A DNA stretch of 64,000 nucleotides. Origin: Drosophila pseudoobscura (lineage: Eukaryota > Arthropoda > Insecta > Diptera > Drosophilidae). Of this stretch, positions 35,401 to 50,100 are shown in pieces. Made by a program: the position numbers and the translations under genes. How positions within the stretch are numbered: the stretch's first letter is position 1; each line of letters starts with the position of its first letter. The notes beneath the pieces are model-generated. The model worked only from the letters and a program-made list of their open reading frames with translations, searched no databases and was not told the DNA's origin. The stretch spans positions 20,969,001 to 21,033,000 of the forward strand of contig NC_046681.1 in assembly GCF_009870125.1 (NCBI RefSeq), in the 5' to 3' direction.

Positions 35401-38400
35401 TTTCAAATACACATTCGAGTGCTCATGTCGTCGGTCTGCCGTCAGTCGCACATCGTAAACCCCATGCTGACCACGACTTCTGTCCTGTCTGAGTCCCAGT
35501 CTCCGACCACACCGAAATAAAATCCATCTAGCAGGCCATAAAACGCCAGTGTCGAGACACGAATAAGATGGTGAAATTGCAATTAAATCGCCAGACCAGA
35601 GGCTGGGCACTGCATGTGGCCTGCACTCAAATCGTTTTATGGCCCTGCACTTCTGGCTTCCTTCAGGTACGAGAGTCCAGGTAGAGGCACGGCCCGCCTG
35701 CTAATTGCATTCGAATGCGCAAATTAGTTGTAAAAATATCTACACGAGCGCCTGAGCGCCTGGTGGCACGTGTGGCACCAATTAACTTTTGCCCAGTGAC
35801 AAATCTCTGGATGCCCAAGGCCTCCCCCACACAGAAATCCTTTTCGCACACGAATCGATATATGTATCTTTGATACACAGAGATGTATCTCTTGGTTGCT
35901 TGTGGTTTATTTTTAGAATATTTCAATTTCAGTTGAATAGACTTTCATCTTGACCTGAATTTTTCGTGTTTTATTTTCTTTTATTTTATTTTTCTCTCTT
36001 TTTTTGCTTAATAACAAATTGTTCATTTGTTGGATTGGTTGCTCCTCTTTTGGTATCCTTGGAACCATTTCTGTTGGTCGATAATTTAATTGAAAAAACA
36101 TACAAATATTCTTCTTCGAATTACTTTCCGGCAATTGGCGACAAGTTTTGGGTTAAGGACACCGAGAACACGCCAAAAAGAAATTACTGAACAAATTTCA
36201 AGCTAATTGGAAACAAAGTTGTCAAAAAAATATATATACATATGTATTTTCTGGGGTTATATCCATTACACATACGCATTCCTTTCCCAATTACGAGGCA
36301 TTTGAACTTTTCCCAGAACCTATACAAACAAAATTTGCTTACATATCAAAGTTCTCCAAAAAAAAAAAGGGAGCCGAAACTTGGTAAACAAATGAGCAGA
36401 GCAAAGAGGAATGATCGAGGAAAAAAGAAGAACTCAAAACAAAACGAAGAACCCTGCAACAACAATTAATGAAAAATTAAAACTGGAAAGCGAAAAAAAA
36501 CCATGCCCACAAATAATCATGAATTATTCAAGGCCAATCGAGGCAGCACTCACAATAACACTATTTTATAGAGCCCCCCCTCCCCTCCCCTCTGCTCTCT
36601 ATAAGTTTCCGAGTGTGAGTGATATCGTTCGATTTGTGTGCGGTGTGTTTACTATTTAGTGTTCTGCGAGACCCAAAGAGACCCCCGTCCGGCAGTCGGC
36701 GAAAGAGCTGGCTCGTTTCTGCCCTCTTCCCTTCACATTCATATTCGCACTATTTGGGTATACCCTAGGAGAAGGTAGTACCATGATTTTGTGTAGAGCT
36801 TTGAGATATCTCGGATCCCTAGATCGGGGTATATCGGAATCATTAGGAAGAAGTGACAGGTTGGTGTCTTCAAGCGACACCAAGTCGTATCTTACACTAC
36901 AAAAAATACTAAAAACTAATACTAAAAATACTAACAACTAATACTAATACTAAAACTACAGCAAAAAATACTTTAAAAAGAGAATTTTGTGGATTTTTAC
37001 AATAAAATATTAAAAAATACTAACAAAATACAGCGAAAAATTCTAATAAAATACATCGAAAAAATATCAGAATTATAACTTCGAAAAATACTAAGAAAAA
37101 AAGTACACACATACATCTATAATATATTTAAAAAAATCCATTGAAAAGAAATAAATATTAATAAAATCAGTCGTGAAGTTTGGAGTTCAACCGACCGAGG
37201 GGCGCTACCGCATGACGTGTTAAAGGGAAGGAAAGAAGTCCAAGCACATAACTTTATAGTCTTCTACCTCCAATGTAAGGGTATCGCACTCTTCGGTCTC
37301 CAAAACTGTTGGTATTTTCGTATTTATCTGTATTTTATCATGATATTTGCGGCTGATTTTGTTTTCTTTTGGGGTTGGACCCTAATGCGAAATAGCTTAA
37401 TTATTTTGTTTTGCCAACGAAGCGGGAACAGAATGGGGAGGATGACATAAAAATAGAGAAAGATGGCTAGAGGCAGACAGACTCCCAATTGTGTTTCCAT
37501 TTTGCTATTTTTGGCGAAAATAAACAAACAAGAAAAGCTCCCCCGCATTTAACACTGGAACTTTTCAAACTTGTCAAACAATAATTTCCATTCCAATTAA
37601 ATTTATTTGTGGAATTTTTCTTCGATCTTCGATCATGTTTTGATTGAAATTCATTGAACGGCTGCGGGATTTGTGGAAAATTTTCAACTACTATATCGAG
37701 GCGTACTCGAGTATAGTCATGTCTATGACAGATGGTTAACCAACCGATTGACTTACGCCGTCCGACAGAACCCGAGAGAGCAACAACAATTTGTTATTGT
37801 CTCATTCATTCTTATGATATGTATATGGCTGTTGTTGTTTTGCTTACCTGCAAAGAGAAGAAGCAGAATGAAGAGTGTCAAAAATAAGTAAACAAAATAT
37901 GGGCGAATATTTTCTTAGACACATAAAACTGTCAGCTGTTAAATACTTTTCTCGGAATTTCTACGAATAATACGTATAATATATACTTTGCAGAGATGCC
38001 GCCTTTAGTTTTTGGGGGTATTTTCTGGTATAGAGATACAAATAAGAAATTTCCAATTCGAAAGTAATTAAATTAAAATTTCCACAAGGCCTATGAAATG
38101 TTTATATTCATATCTATAAAAATTATGAGTAATTATGAATATTTGTTCAATATAAATGGGAATTCGATTGATCGTAGGATTATTCTCAGTATATTTTGGT
38201 ATTCTGCGGTAATATTCTGCTGGCTGTGTGTACTCTTCTTTTTGGTGCCTCAGCTACTTTTCTGGCCGTTACTCTTGTGCCTATTCTATTTCTGTACTCT
38301 AGGGAGAGAGAGAGAGACAGAGAGAGGGTGCGTACGAGAGACTCCTCGCTCAGAGGTGATCCTAGGAGCGAGGAGCCATAAAAGCTCTCGTCTTACGTAC

Positions 38401-41400
38401 TCTTTGGAAGGAGAGAGGAAATCTCTGTCCTTGGACTGCACAAATAAATTCTCTATACTCTATTTTCGAAAGGAGCAATGGAGTTCGAAAAATACAATTT
38501 TCCTATTCATAATCTTTGTATCTGTTCCATTCATATCAGAACCAGTATTTATTTTCTATGCCAAAGAATTCCTTGCAACTATTGCCCCAGCCATGCTCTG
38601 TTTTGTTTAAGAAACTAATGAAAAATGAAAGAAAAATAACAAATGTTTCTCAATCGTTTCTCTGTCTCGTAAGTTATAATGCGGAAGCAAAAGTATTTTA
38701 TATGGCGTCTAAAGACACACACACACACACCCACGAATACACATAGATACACACACCCAAAGAGCTCTCTTTGATATATATTTATGATCGTTTTGTTTTC
38801 GTAGACCAAAGGAAAACTTTCAACGGTTTGGGGGCCCAAATTTGCCACGGCTCTCATGCCACGGCTCTCGTGTCGCGCCCGTTGCCTCGAGTGACATATT
38901 GGTGTCAATTAAAATGCAAAAGGCCCAAAAATACACCAAAGACAAAGGCAGCCACAAAATAAACAAGCCGACACGACATTAATCATCCAATTGCAAAATC
39001 TGTTTTTAAATTTAACGATGAGTTTTTGTATCAGTGCGTTGCTAAAACCAACAGCCAGCAAACAAATACGTCTCGGGTGCGGGACCAAACGCGTTTTGTG
39101 TTGGTGTTCGATCATGGCCAAATTTAAATCGCAGCCAGACCGAAGCACGGCAGGTAGGTAAGGTAGGTGTGTCTCGGCCAAGTGCCAACCCCAAAGCACG
39201 CGCACGCCACGCCACGCTCACGCAGACACGACGCACACACGACGACCGCTCGCTCCGCCCGAGATCAGATCAGATCTGATCAGATCGGTGCGGTTCAATT
39301 CAGATTGCTCCAAAGTTGTCGAACAGGTCTCTGGGCTCTCCAAAACAGACTCCCATACAAGTCGACAAACCCTCGGACTGGGTCCCTCGCTCACTCGCAG
39401 CGATTAGCGAATGCACCGATCGACTAAACAGCATTTACAATCAATTCGAGAGCCAAATGCACTTGAAATTATGCTAAAATATGTAGTTGGAGAATAAGAG
39501 AGAAAACTGGCCGGGCCTATGGGATTGGGGTCCTAAAAAATGCGACTAGAAATGGTGACATTTGAGAGCCAATACAAACTAGTTATATGATGTTCGAGGC
39601 CCATAAAAAATACATTTATCAGGCCCAATTCTCGTTGATAAATCATTACTTTTTTAAGGGAATAATAATCCCTAATAGTCTCTATTTTCGGCGATTCTCT
39701 TTTGAAGAATTCGTTTGTGCGTCTCGAGTGTGCCACCTCATGTGGTAGCCATGGAAGCAAGGATTAAGCTCTTCAAAAACAATCCAAAAATAATTGTTAG
39801 TTGCTACTTTAAGGATTTCGAAAAAAACAGTGTCATAAGTTTCTGAGCAAAAAGTAATTTCCCATAAACCTGACAAATCTATTACATTAATCTCTTACAC
39901 TGCCCCGAATATACCTCCACTATAGTCATTATTTTAAACACAAAATATGTGGCAATCCTTGACTTGAAGTAAACCCAAATAAACTTTTATATAGCGCCCA
40001 GCCGACAGCCGATCAAGCATTTGGTAAATCCGTCAGGTATTCAACAGCTTTAACAACTTCAAACTCCATCGAAAACTGGTTTCAAACGCAGACTGTGATG
40101 TCACTAACCCAATTAGAAAGCAAGTGCTGCCACGACCAAATCGAAACGAAACAAAAACGGACAAATTGAACAATAATAAAATACTTCACAAAATACATAT
40201 AAATATAAATAATTGCAATAAATCCCTGAATTCTGAAAATATATTTAGCAGTGTGTGGGTTTTTTTTTTTTGGTAGCAATAAGTTAATTAGGTCAGCAAC
40301 TGTTTTTGTCAGTTCTGAATAATATTTTTTGGGCTTTAATATTTGTATTTTGAAACGAATTTTTTTTGCTTGGCAACAAAATTGGAGAAACGTTCAGCCA
40401 AAACAAAAAATTGGCAAAGCATGGAACAACTTTAGAGGCAGTCGAGAGTAGAGACAATTTTGTGTGACAGCCGGGACAGCTGATTGGCATATTCAGTTGT
40501 TGCTGCAAAGTGGCACACACGCACACCCACACACAATTGTTTTTGCCCCGAAGGAGAGAGATTTTCATAGACTGGACACGCCCACAAAATAATGGACATT
40601 CCCAAAGGTCAAACCCGGCAAAGAAGAAGGTCTAGGACAGGCAAAAACTTGACAAATACTTTTTTGCAAGGTTTATTTTGTGGCTTTTTGAATACCTTTT
40701 ATTTTGTGTTTTTTTTGCTTGATTTATCATCGCACACGTTTGCGAAATTAAAAGCGATTAAGAATACATTGAGCTTTGTGTTCGCTTCCTGCATTTTGAA
40801 AAAATACTTTTTTAACGACTGCGCGAACGAGAGAGAACAATGACGGAAGATATCGCTATCGCTGAGGCGCTTCTAGAGTTCAACGGATATGGCACAAAAG
40901 GTCAATCGGCACAATATCTAAGCCCCAATATATCACACAGACGGCTCTAAAGAGGGGAAATAACCAAAGCCGCTACGGACGGACTATTATTAATTTTGAG
41001 TCAGACCCAAACGGGTTTTCGCCAGCGGCACACAGCGAAAACTTTGAACTTTTGAAAGTCAAAGTGTTTTGTTGATTAGAAAATACTTTTTGGCACTCAT
41101 TAGGCTTTTTTTTTTTGGGTGCTTCTAAGCAGACAGGAAGCGCAGAGAAGGAAAAGAATACAATATATAAATATATAAAATGCCTAAAGACAAAAACAAG
41201 AAAAATCTGAGCCAAGAAGATGATGAATTGTGTTCGGATTTGATGTGTATCCGCCTCATTAAATTCGATATTAAGCAAAGTTGTTTGGCCGTATAATTGT
41301 TGGCTAATTAAACGTTGAACAAAAAGGAAAAAGGTAATTAATGATTAACACTAAACAGAAATTATATTTAGCACGTACACTCCCCTCTTTAATAATCGAA

Positions 41401-44400
41401 TTGATATTTTGCAATGTGGAAAGATAAGCGGATGGCACTTCAGCCCTGGGGTATTCGAAAATGCGTCGATAAAAGACACTGAACATCCCCAAAGTGTTCC
41501 GATAGGACTGCATATATTCCCACAAGTGCCCTGGACTTCTAGTTCCGATATGACTGTATTCCCACGAGTGTAGGAGTTTCTATCTATTCCAATAGGAATA
41601 GGAGTGCCTTAGGGGGGATAGAGAGTGAATGCTACAGCCGCTATCTTGTGGAGAAACGAATAGCGGAGAGCGGCAGGAGTAGAGTATTTGGAAGATAGAG
41701 CCCTGTCACAGTACACTTTTGCTCTTTTGTCTTAAACAACAGCAGTCCAAGTGCCGAAGCAACGGCATTCATCAATGGAAGCATCTCGAATATATGCACA
41801 GTGCACTTTTGTCTCAAATGCAAACAACAAACGTGGTAGACAGTACACTGAGCTTTTGCCTAAAACAAAACAGCCCTAGAGGCAAGAGCTTTGGGACGTC
41901 TGCTTTTCAAGGACAATGCACTTTTTGCTTACAGCCGCAGACTCATTCAAGACCTTCACCCTGCGCTCACAGCGTACTTTTCGTTACAACCGCAGTCCCG
42001 CATTCAAGAACTCCACCCCAGAGTCGCCTTGCTCACAGCGCACTTTTCGCTCTAGCACTCAAGCCCCCACCCTGGCGCACAGCACACTTTTGCCTGCCAA
42101 CAGTCGCTACTATTCAATGCTTTCGCATTTTTGCGCGAGTATATTATGGAATTTGAGTTCGCTTGGCAACAGCAAATGAAAATTCAACTGCATCGAGCAT
42201 GTACATATGTATTGGCGATAAAACTGACCCACTTTTGAAGCTGCAGCAGCTATGCACGTACACAAAAAAAGCAACATCAAGCAACTTGAACGACAATTGC
42301 AAACTTAAACTAAAGGCTATCTTGTCGTAGTCGTGGCTGTAGTCTCCGGCTGGAAAATGTTGAATGTCTGGTCCGGTCGAGACTGTGGCTGACTGTCTGA
42401 GGGGGGGAGGGCAAACAAGTTATAACCTAGCAAAGCCTAGCTGGCTTTTTGGTAGCAACTCCTCAACCACCAACCACCCACTCGAATCCACTGCAACCTT
42501 GAAGGTGAAAAACTACGTTCGATTCGGGGAACTTTGTTTCCTCAGAATCTATTGTAATGGAACTCTAATTGCAGTTAACTTTTACCCGCAAATTGTGGCA
42601 TCTATGACTCACCCGCGGTCGTTAGAGAGAGGGTAGGGGATGCCGATGAGGTCACCCTCTCTCTCTCAGTGAAATATTAGCTAACGACTACCTTTTCCTT
42701 TCCACCAGAGCTTGTCTTGCATTTCACACGAACGGCGAGAGTCGGCGACCTCCACAAAGGCCAAAGCACAATGCACATCCAGAATCAGATGTCTTCAATT
42801 CTAAAGAAGTCTCTTTATACTCGTTTTATGTAATACGTGTTAAGATGTTCACATGTTCAGATGTATTACAAAACAGAAGATCATCATCATATGGTCCCCG
42901 GGCATTGAGTGACTGCACTTTGTGACGCAATTTCACTTTGAATGGTAGATGACGTCAGCTGCCCCTTCCACCCACCCACGGCTGTGTGACAAAGTCCAGT
43001 TGGTAGTTTTTTTAATGGGGGATAGAGATGGAAACAATCATAAAAGAAGATTTAGAACGACCATCTTGTACATAAGGATACAAAAGAGAAGCAGAATGGC
43101 TGAGAATCGATTCCAATCGATGTCTATCGATAGAAATCGATGGCACTCGACACCATTTTTAAAGACTAACTTTATTTTTTGTTGTCGTTTAGCTTTCAGG
43201 TCATCTTTTCTCTTCCCTTTCCTTTTTCGTGTCCCACTTCCCTCACTAGCCCATCTCTAGTTGTGCATAAATTACAGATCAACCGATAGACACGCAGCGG
43301 CAGGCCTTAGCGTCAGTGCCACGTCTAATTAGCACTTAACTGGCTCAAACCGAGCACTCTCACTCGCTTTGTGTCGACCCGACCCGACCCACAGTATCGA
43401 TTCTGACGTCAATTGTTTGAAAATTGCGGTGCGGTGCGCGAATTGTCAATGCAATTAGTTGCGGCTCTACCAAGTAGATCATGACAGAGCCGCTCTAGCG
43501 CAAAGCTGACGACTACTTGAGCATTGGTTATCGATATTCGCAAACAGAGAACTCTGACTCCAGCAGAGGGCACCGTGGCACGTGGCTAGGGCACGCCACA
43601 GAGACCGATGTTTGCCCATACCAAAGACTGTTTTAATTGTTGATTCTTCGTCTGTTATGCAATCTTCTTGCCGGCTTTCCCTTAACGATTCTTTTCTTCT
43701 TATCGGTGTTTGTTTTGTTGGAAAAGCAAATTATTTAACACACTATTCTGTGTGTGTGGGGCCTCCAAAACTCCGAAAACTCCCCACACTTGCACAAACA
43801 GCAGAACAGAAACGATGTGGGAGTGGTAAAACCCACCAGAGTCGAGTCAATGTGTTGATATTTTTATTTTATCTTATCTGTCATGCCTTTTTATGGTCTT
43901 GTTTATGGAGCATTTAAGTTCTGCATTTTGTTTTTCACAAAAGTTGACAGAAACAAAAGCCCAGCACCAGGCCCAGTGCCTGGCAGAGGGAGGCTCGACA
44001 GGCCAGCCCAATCCGAAGCAAAACCGAACCATAAATGCCATTAAGTCATTAACAGGCCTTAACATGGTGTTCTCTTCTTTATCTGCTTTGTTTTTCACAA
44101 CTTCTTCCTCAATTTGAGGCAGATCGGTGTGGAAATGGTTTGGGTATTTATGATTTCAAAATATTTACGGGGTCTGTAAAGGTGGAAACGTAGGAAGAAA
44201 GTCAGGAAAGGAAATACGACTCTGATTTGAATGGGCACTTCTTATTAATGGCATATCTCTTTCTATAGAAAGAATTGGAGCTGCGGCACACGTGCCTGGA
44301 CTCTAAGATATCCAGCAGTCAAGAAGCAAAGGAGGAGGAATAGGAGTCTCACTAGGAGAGAGCTGGAACTGAAAAGAGAGATGGTGCACTCTATTTGAAC

Positions 44401-47128
44401 ATTCTCTCTCTAAAGCTTAGCTACTCCGTGAGAGAGAGCGTCTGTTTTCTTCATTCTGGCTATAAAAATGAACCTAGGGCAATCTGAGGCGCTAGAAAAC
44501 ATATTTTTCTCCAAAGAAGGTGCCTAAATCGCCCTGTCTATGGCTGCAGATCAAGAATATATACATTTTTCTGCCTTCTGGCTGTTACACAAATATAATA
44601 TACCCTTGAAAATTCAGTAATGCTATTATTGTAGTAATGTAATTATTTATTACTATCTTTTAATTACTTTTCTTCTTAGTGGCCCATCATCATAGAAACC
44701 CAACAACATCCAAGGTTTTAGCCTTACATTTTGCCTTGAATGGCCGCAAATATAGGCATATAGTAGGCGGTATTGCAAACCAAAGTCTAGTCTTTCTGCT
44801 TGGGTATTTCTTGCTGATAAGTCACTTATTTGTTTCTTCACTTACGGCTGCTTGTGCCACTTCAAATCAATCACTAAATGTTAGTATAACCCAAAAACCT
44901 TATCGATAGACGGCCTCTCACTTGGGGCGTGGGCATGGGAACGAACAAGACATAATCATTGGCGGCGCCTAGGCTCTGTTTCTTCTTTTGTTTTTCTTTC
45001 GATGGGAATTTGTTTTCTTTCTTCGACTCTGATGCCGGGAATAGAAGTACTATTCGTAGAGATTAGCATAGAAATTGAAGCGTGAGAGTGGGGTGGCGTG
45101 GGGGGGGGGGGGGGGTTTGTGGGGTATATAGATTACACTCCATCAAGCGTTGATTTTTCTGGTGCTGGTGCCACAGAACAATGACAATGTCTGGGCACAT
45201 CGCATGTTTATTTCCATATTTGGAAAGAAAAAAGTGCGCAATACACAATGACGTCATTGTGAGACAGCCTCTGGGAATGATTGATAGGTGATCTTTAATC
45301 GTATGATATACTTAATTGTTTAAGGAAGCAAACGTTTCCTCTTACTCAAAGGGTGTCTCATTTATTATTTGCAAAAATAAATTACATTTTATTTATGGTA
45401 CTTTTGTGGGGCCTCCTTCGTTTCTTTCTCTGCCCGTTCTCAATGCAACGTGACTCAGTATCCGCCATCTGAAATCCGCAAATCGTGTGCTCATATCCCA
45501 CTTTATGACAAGTGAAAAGCAGAAGCAGAAGCAGCACCAGCCACAGCCACGGAAACAATGGGAACGGAAGGATTCTAAAGATAACCTAAGGGAAATGTCA
45601 TAGGATTTGAATGAAATACGCCAACTGTTGGGGGTCTCGTTTCTGAATGATGAGTAAGTAGAAAAGTCATCTGGGGGCGTACAAACGGAATTTCATTGAG
45701 GTAAAAATATGTTTCTGATGCTAATTGGGGACCTCATTTATTTGTTCTAATTCCTTTTTGTTTCTTTTCCGGCAAAAGTGAAGAAAACCAGAAGAAAACG
45801 TTTGAGTCGCGGCACACGTGCTGGGACACTAAGATATCCTCGGAAATACTTCCTTCTAGGTGTTAAAAATCGAATAAACCCGTGTAGTCTTCTAAAAACA
45901 TTCATCTTATTAAAGATTTCAAATCGTTTGGGGGCTAAGAAGGAAAATATTAGGGTTAGGATAGTTTTTGCTCTCTCCCACTTTCAGAGTTGAACGTTGA
46001 ATGATGAAAAAGAGCCAAACCTCTTTTAAGCAAAACTCAGAACGATTAGCTTGTGGAGCGGCATATAATAAAAGAAAAGAAAGCGTTTCCACCATGGAAA
46101 TATTGTATCATACAACGTTGATATGTGACTGCCACTGACAGTGTTGCAAAACACCATTCAGAAGATACATTTTGTATAAAATTTCATATTTTTAAAGGCC
46201 CTTCCTTACAAAAGTAATGCATCTACATGCACATATGTATATGCAAACGATATATCCGTGTAACCAGTGTTGGAGAACTCCATATAGCATCTAAAAATCT
46301 CTGGAATATATGGTGCTCTTATACATTTTAGCAAGAAAAAATACAAAACCTACATGAATATGTTCTCACACAGCCCTAGATATCTGTTGCATCTCTACCT
46401 TCATTCCCTTTGTCTCTCCCTCACACAGAGTAGCTTAGCAGCAAACGGATGTACAACATTATGTTGACTTTCACTCGAGACAGACAGAAAGAGAGATTGC
46501 GGAGGAAGGAAAGGCTTACTGGCGGTCTGTGTCACACAGCCAGACATCCAAAGCAGACCGCCTGAAGGCCCGAATGTCATTTCGGTGATTGAGTTGAATA
46601 ATTATAATTATTATCTCAAAGCAAACAAAATCGTTTGTATTTTTTGTTGTTTTTTACACTTATTTTTCATGAATTGGCAAACAATTTATGGCATTTTTGA
46701 AGTGTGGCATTTGCTGCGTGTGTGTGTGAGCCGAGATAAGCACTCCCATACAATTGCGGAAAAATGTCTGCCATTTGGTAAACAACACAAAAGCAGCTGA
46801 TAAGCAGCTGGAGAGCAGGCTGCCTGAGAGAGCGGGGCGCTGGAGAGCTCATAAAAATATCAGCCCGATGCCTCGTATAAAATTTTGTATTTTATTTTAT
46901 TTTTTTCCCCGCCAAGGTCAAAAGCAACAACAACAGAATTCAACGCATAAATTCTGTGGCAAACAAAAGTTGCGGGCAAGCGATGGAGGGGCACAGAGAA
47001 ACAGAAATGAAATCCGTTTGGGGGGGGGGGAGGGAAAATACTTTCACAAAGAGAGAGAGAGAATGCGGGAAAACTTTTCTAGAAAGGAATTCGAAAGAAA
47101 GAAAAGAACTGCAGTGAAAATGAAACGA

Positions 47129-47161
<33 letters not shown>

Positions 47162-50100
47162 GAGAGAAGAGCAATTGAATTGACCCAAATGACCATTATG
47201 GGTGGCAAGCGGCAAGTGGCAAGTGGCAAGAGTACCAGCCACTGTCTCTCTGCATCTTTCAATTGATATTCGTGGAAAAGGAAAAGTTGATTGACTTTAA
47301 ATGAGGCATGCAACATGTGGCCACCACAGACACGACACAAAATGTGTCACACAGCCAGAGTTCCGCTTTCGGTGGGTTTCTATTAACAATTGAGGCTTTG
47401 ATTCTGGCCACAAAAGAAAGCGTGGCCATCATTCAACGTTCACACGTGACTGGCACTGCCAGTGTTGGAAAACTCCAATAAGAAGCTAGAATTTTATGTA
47501 ATTTAACATATTTTCATGACTTTAAGACAGCAGTACTGCTTCTAATTGTCGTGTGTCATCTTTTCTCTACATTGCTATGCATTGCCATAATTCAACGTTC
47601 TATTAGTCAACATTCACATGTGACTGTCACTGCCAGTGTTGGGAAACTCCATTAATAAGCTAGTAGTGGATTTATTTAACATTTTTGAAAGACTGTACTG
47701 AGTGTCGTCTGTGGTCTATCTCTCTTTTTATGCCCTATCATTCACAAAGTTCTATTACTGTTATTAGTGTTAGAAAAGCTCCTTTTTTTTGGGTTTTGCT
47801 ACAGAAATAATGTTTCAAATTGTCGAATCTCTATGCTTTCCTCTTTTTTATGGCTTTTAGGCCTGGAGTGGTAACATTTTCGATGCCAATAGTTTGATTA
47901 GATTGCCTCCAATCGGATTATTCGCTGAGCCCATCAAGATTACAGCTATAAATGTCGTTGGCTTTCCATTCATGAAGTTCATTGAAAGCCCACGAAAAAT
48001 CAATTGTCATCATCTTGGAAGATTGTTCATTCTACTCTTCGTTTAATTGGGTCTAAATATAGAATCGCCTCCATTGATATCCACGCTGAGAGGCAGCCTC
48101 TCGCCACCGCAAAGCAAAATTCAATTCAATTGAACTAAATTCGTGCCTCAAGCACACACACACACACACAGCTGAAAGACAGAGGGAGATGGAGTAGTGG
48201 TCCACCATCCGCCATCCAGCATCCACCATCCACTTGATTGAATTGTATCTTTTGGTGGCTCTGTCCGAGTATCTTTCGATGGGCCTTTCAATTGCTCTGT
48301 TGGCTATTTATGGACTGATGTCCAAGACTGGACCTGAGACCTTGCCCAATCGAGATTAAGAATGGATCTGATCTTCAACAGCAGGCAACCGCTTTCATGG
48401 TCAAAAGTTCAAAAACGTTTCGTTCAGTCCATGACGTCGCGTCGTCGTCTTTCCACCTTTATTTTTTTGTTGTTTTTTCGTTATGTTTTTCAGTTCCACT
48501 GATAAGACTTTAATTTAATTTATGACATTTTTTTGTCCATTATAAAGATTAGCGATTTCATGTTATCTCCGTTCTTATCTATTTTATGACCTGATTGGTC
48601 ATATTAATAAAACTCTGATGTAAAGACAATTAGAAATTGAATTGGAAGTGGACTTACCATTGCCTGTTCGATTTTGTTGTCAATCGCAACTGCACTTGTT
48701 CCAGATGCACTGTAAGAAAATTATGGGTAGGGTAAGAAATTGTTTAATATTTTGTGGACATGGAAAAATGTATATTTCTCAATAGAATCTTAAAAAATAT
48801 AGGATCACCCCTTTTCTCACTAAATCTCTCTCGCAGAGTAGGTTAGCCTGACAGGATGAATCTTTAAAATTACTTTGCTGCCATATTGAACCTTTCACAA
48901 TAGTGGGTATCGTTTTTAATTATCGTACGCATCATTTTGATCACATTTTCATCGTCTCTTCTCCAACGATTTAACAGCCTCATCATCTATTAAACAGTCT
49001 GTTAACTCAAGCCTCAATTAAAAACAAATCAAGCAATTTTTAGGCGCCTGAAGACTTTTTCCCCCAGGTGGGAGATCGTTGGGAGACCTTCGACAGCACG
49101 CTATTTTTTTGGCAATGTGACCTTGCTGACAGACAGACAGATAGACAGCCCGCAAATTGAGGTCAATATGACAATAAAACTTCCTCGATGCCGACTTAAA
49201 GGTGAAACCTCCCCTCCCCGCCACTAATCTAAGCTCCCCATCTAATTGCAATGCCAAATGAGCAATTAAATTGTCATGAGGCCAGAGTGAAAGATGAATA
49301 GATATCTCATTTTGATTTCGATCGAAACCCACCTCTCCTTCAATCAATCAATCAATCAAGAGCTACGAAATAAACTCTCCTTAAGTATGGAATGCAAATT
49401 ACAGTATTTTTACAATCAATTTTAAAGGAATTATGCAACACTGGCGTAAACTATCGTCATCCGACAACACTGCAATTTTCCAACTCGATTTCAAGTCACA
49501 TAAAAGCTTGTAAAAGTTGATTTCTTCTATGGTTCTAGGCAACAAAATATCTGCTCACCTTGAAGTATCAGAAAGATACAAATGGAACTGGTCGAAGATC
49601 AACTCTAATGGCGGGTTTTTTGAGCACACAAAAACTTTTCAAGGACCCAACAAATTGCTTAATATACGCTCGAAAACCCCCTGTAAAACTGCTTAAATTA
49701 ATCGTACTTTTACACAGATAATCGAATCTGAAATTCTATTTGAGAGAGCGAATGTAGAAACTCTGTAGAGCAATGAACCCACACAGAAACACGGCCATGA
49801 TCTTGGCTCAAGACAACAACTTTTGCCACACTTTATAACGATGTGGGGGTACCGTCTATCTGTCTGGCTGTCTGTCTGTCTGTATATAATTCATCAACCA
49901 GCATGGCGTTTTTGGTTTTGTTTACTGCCACTGCCACTGGCACTCTGTCAGCTGGCACGCAATAATTTCTAATTATAGGAATGGCCTATGTTCCACGGGA
50001 GTGTGTGTGTCATCAAATGTCAGATGGCTTAAAGCCGCAATTGTGGGCAGAGCATTCGACGAGGGAGTTCAATGTAGTGCCAAAGAGGGCTGTGAGTCAA

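Larger units (their letters stand above)
30310..48657. other. Large bun intron
   Basis: About 18 kb with no convincing gene on either strand. ORFs are short, AT-rich or built on microsatellites. It holds GA, CA, GT and homopolymer tracts, a G-rich GGGTA/GGGCA array (34647-34684), an AATACT-rich stretch (36895-37130), a degenerate array (41707-42095) and dispersed short repeats (44.28, 45.81, 46.1-47.7 kb), listed separately. Unknown enhancers or alternative bun promoters are likely but not identifiable by eye. Confidence 0.5.
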
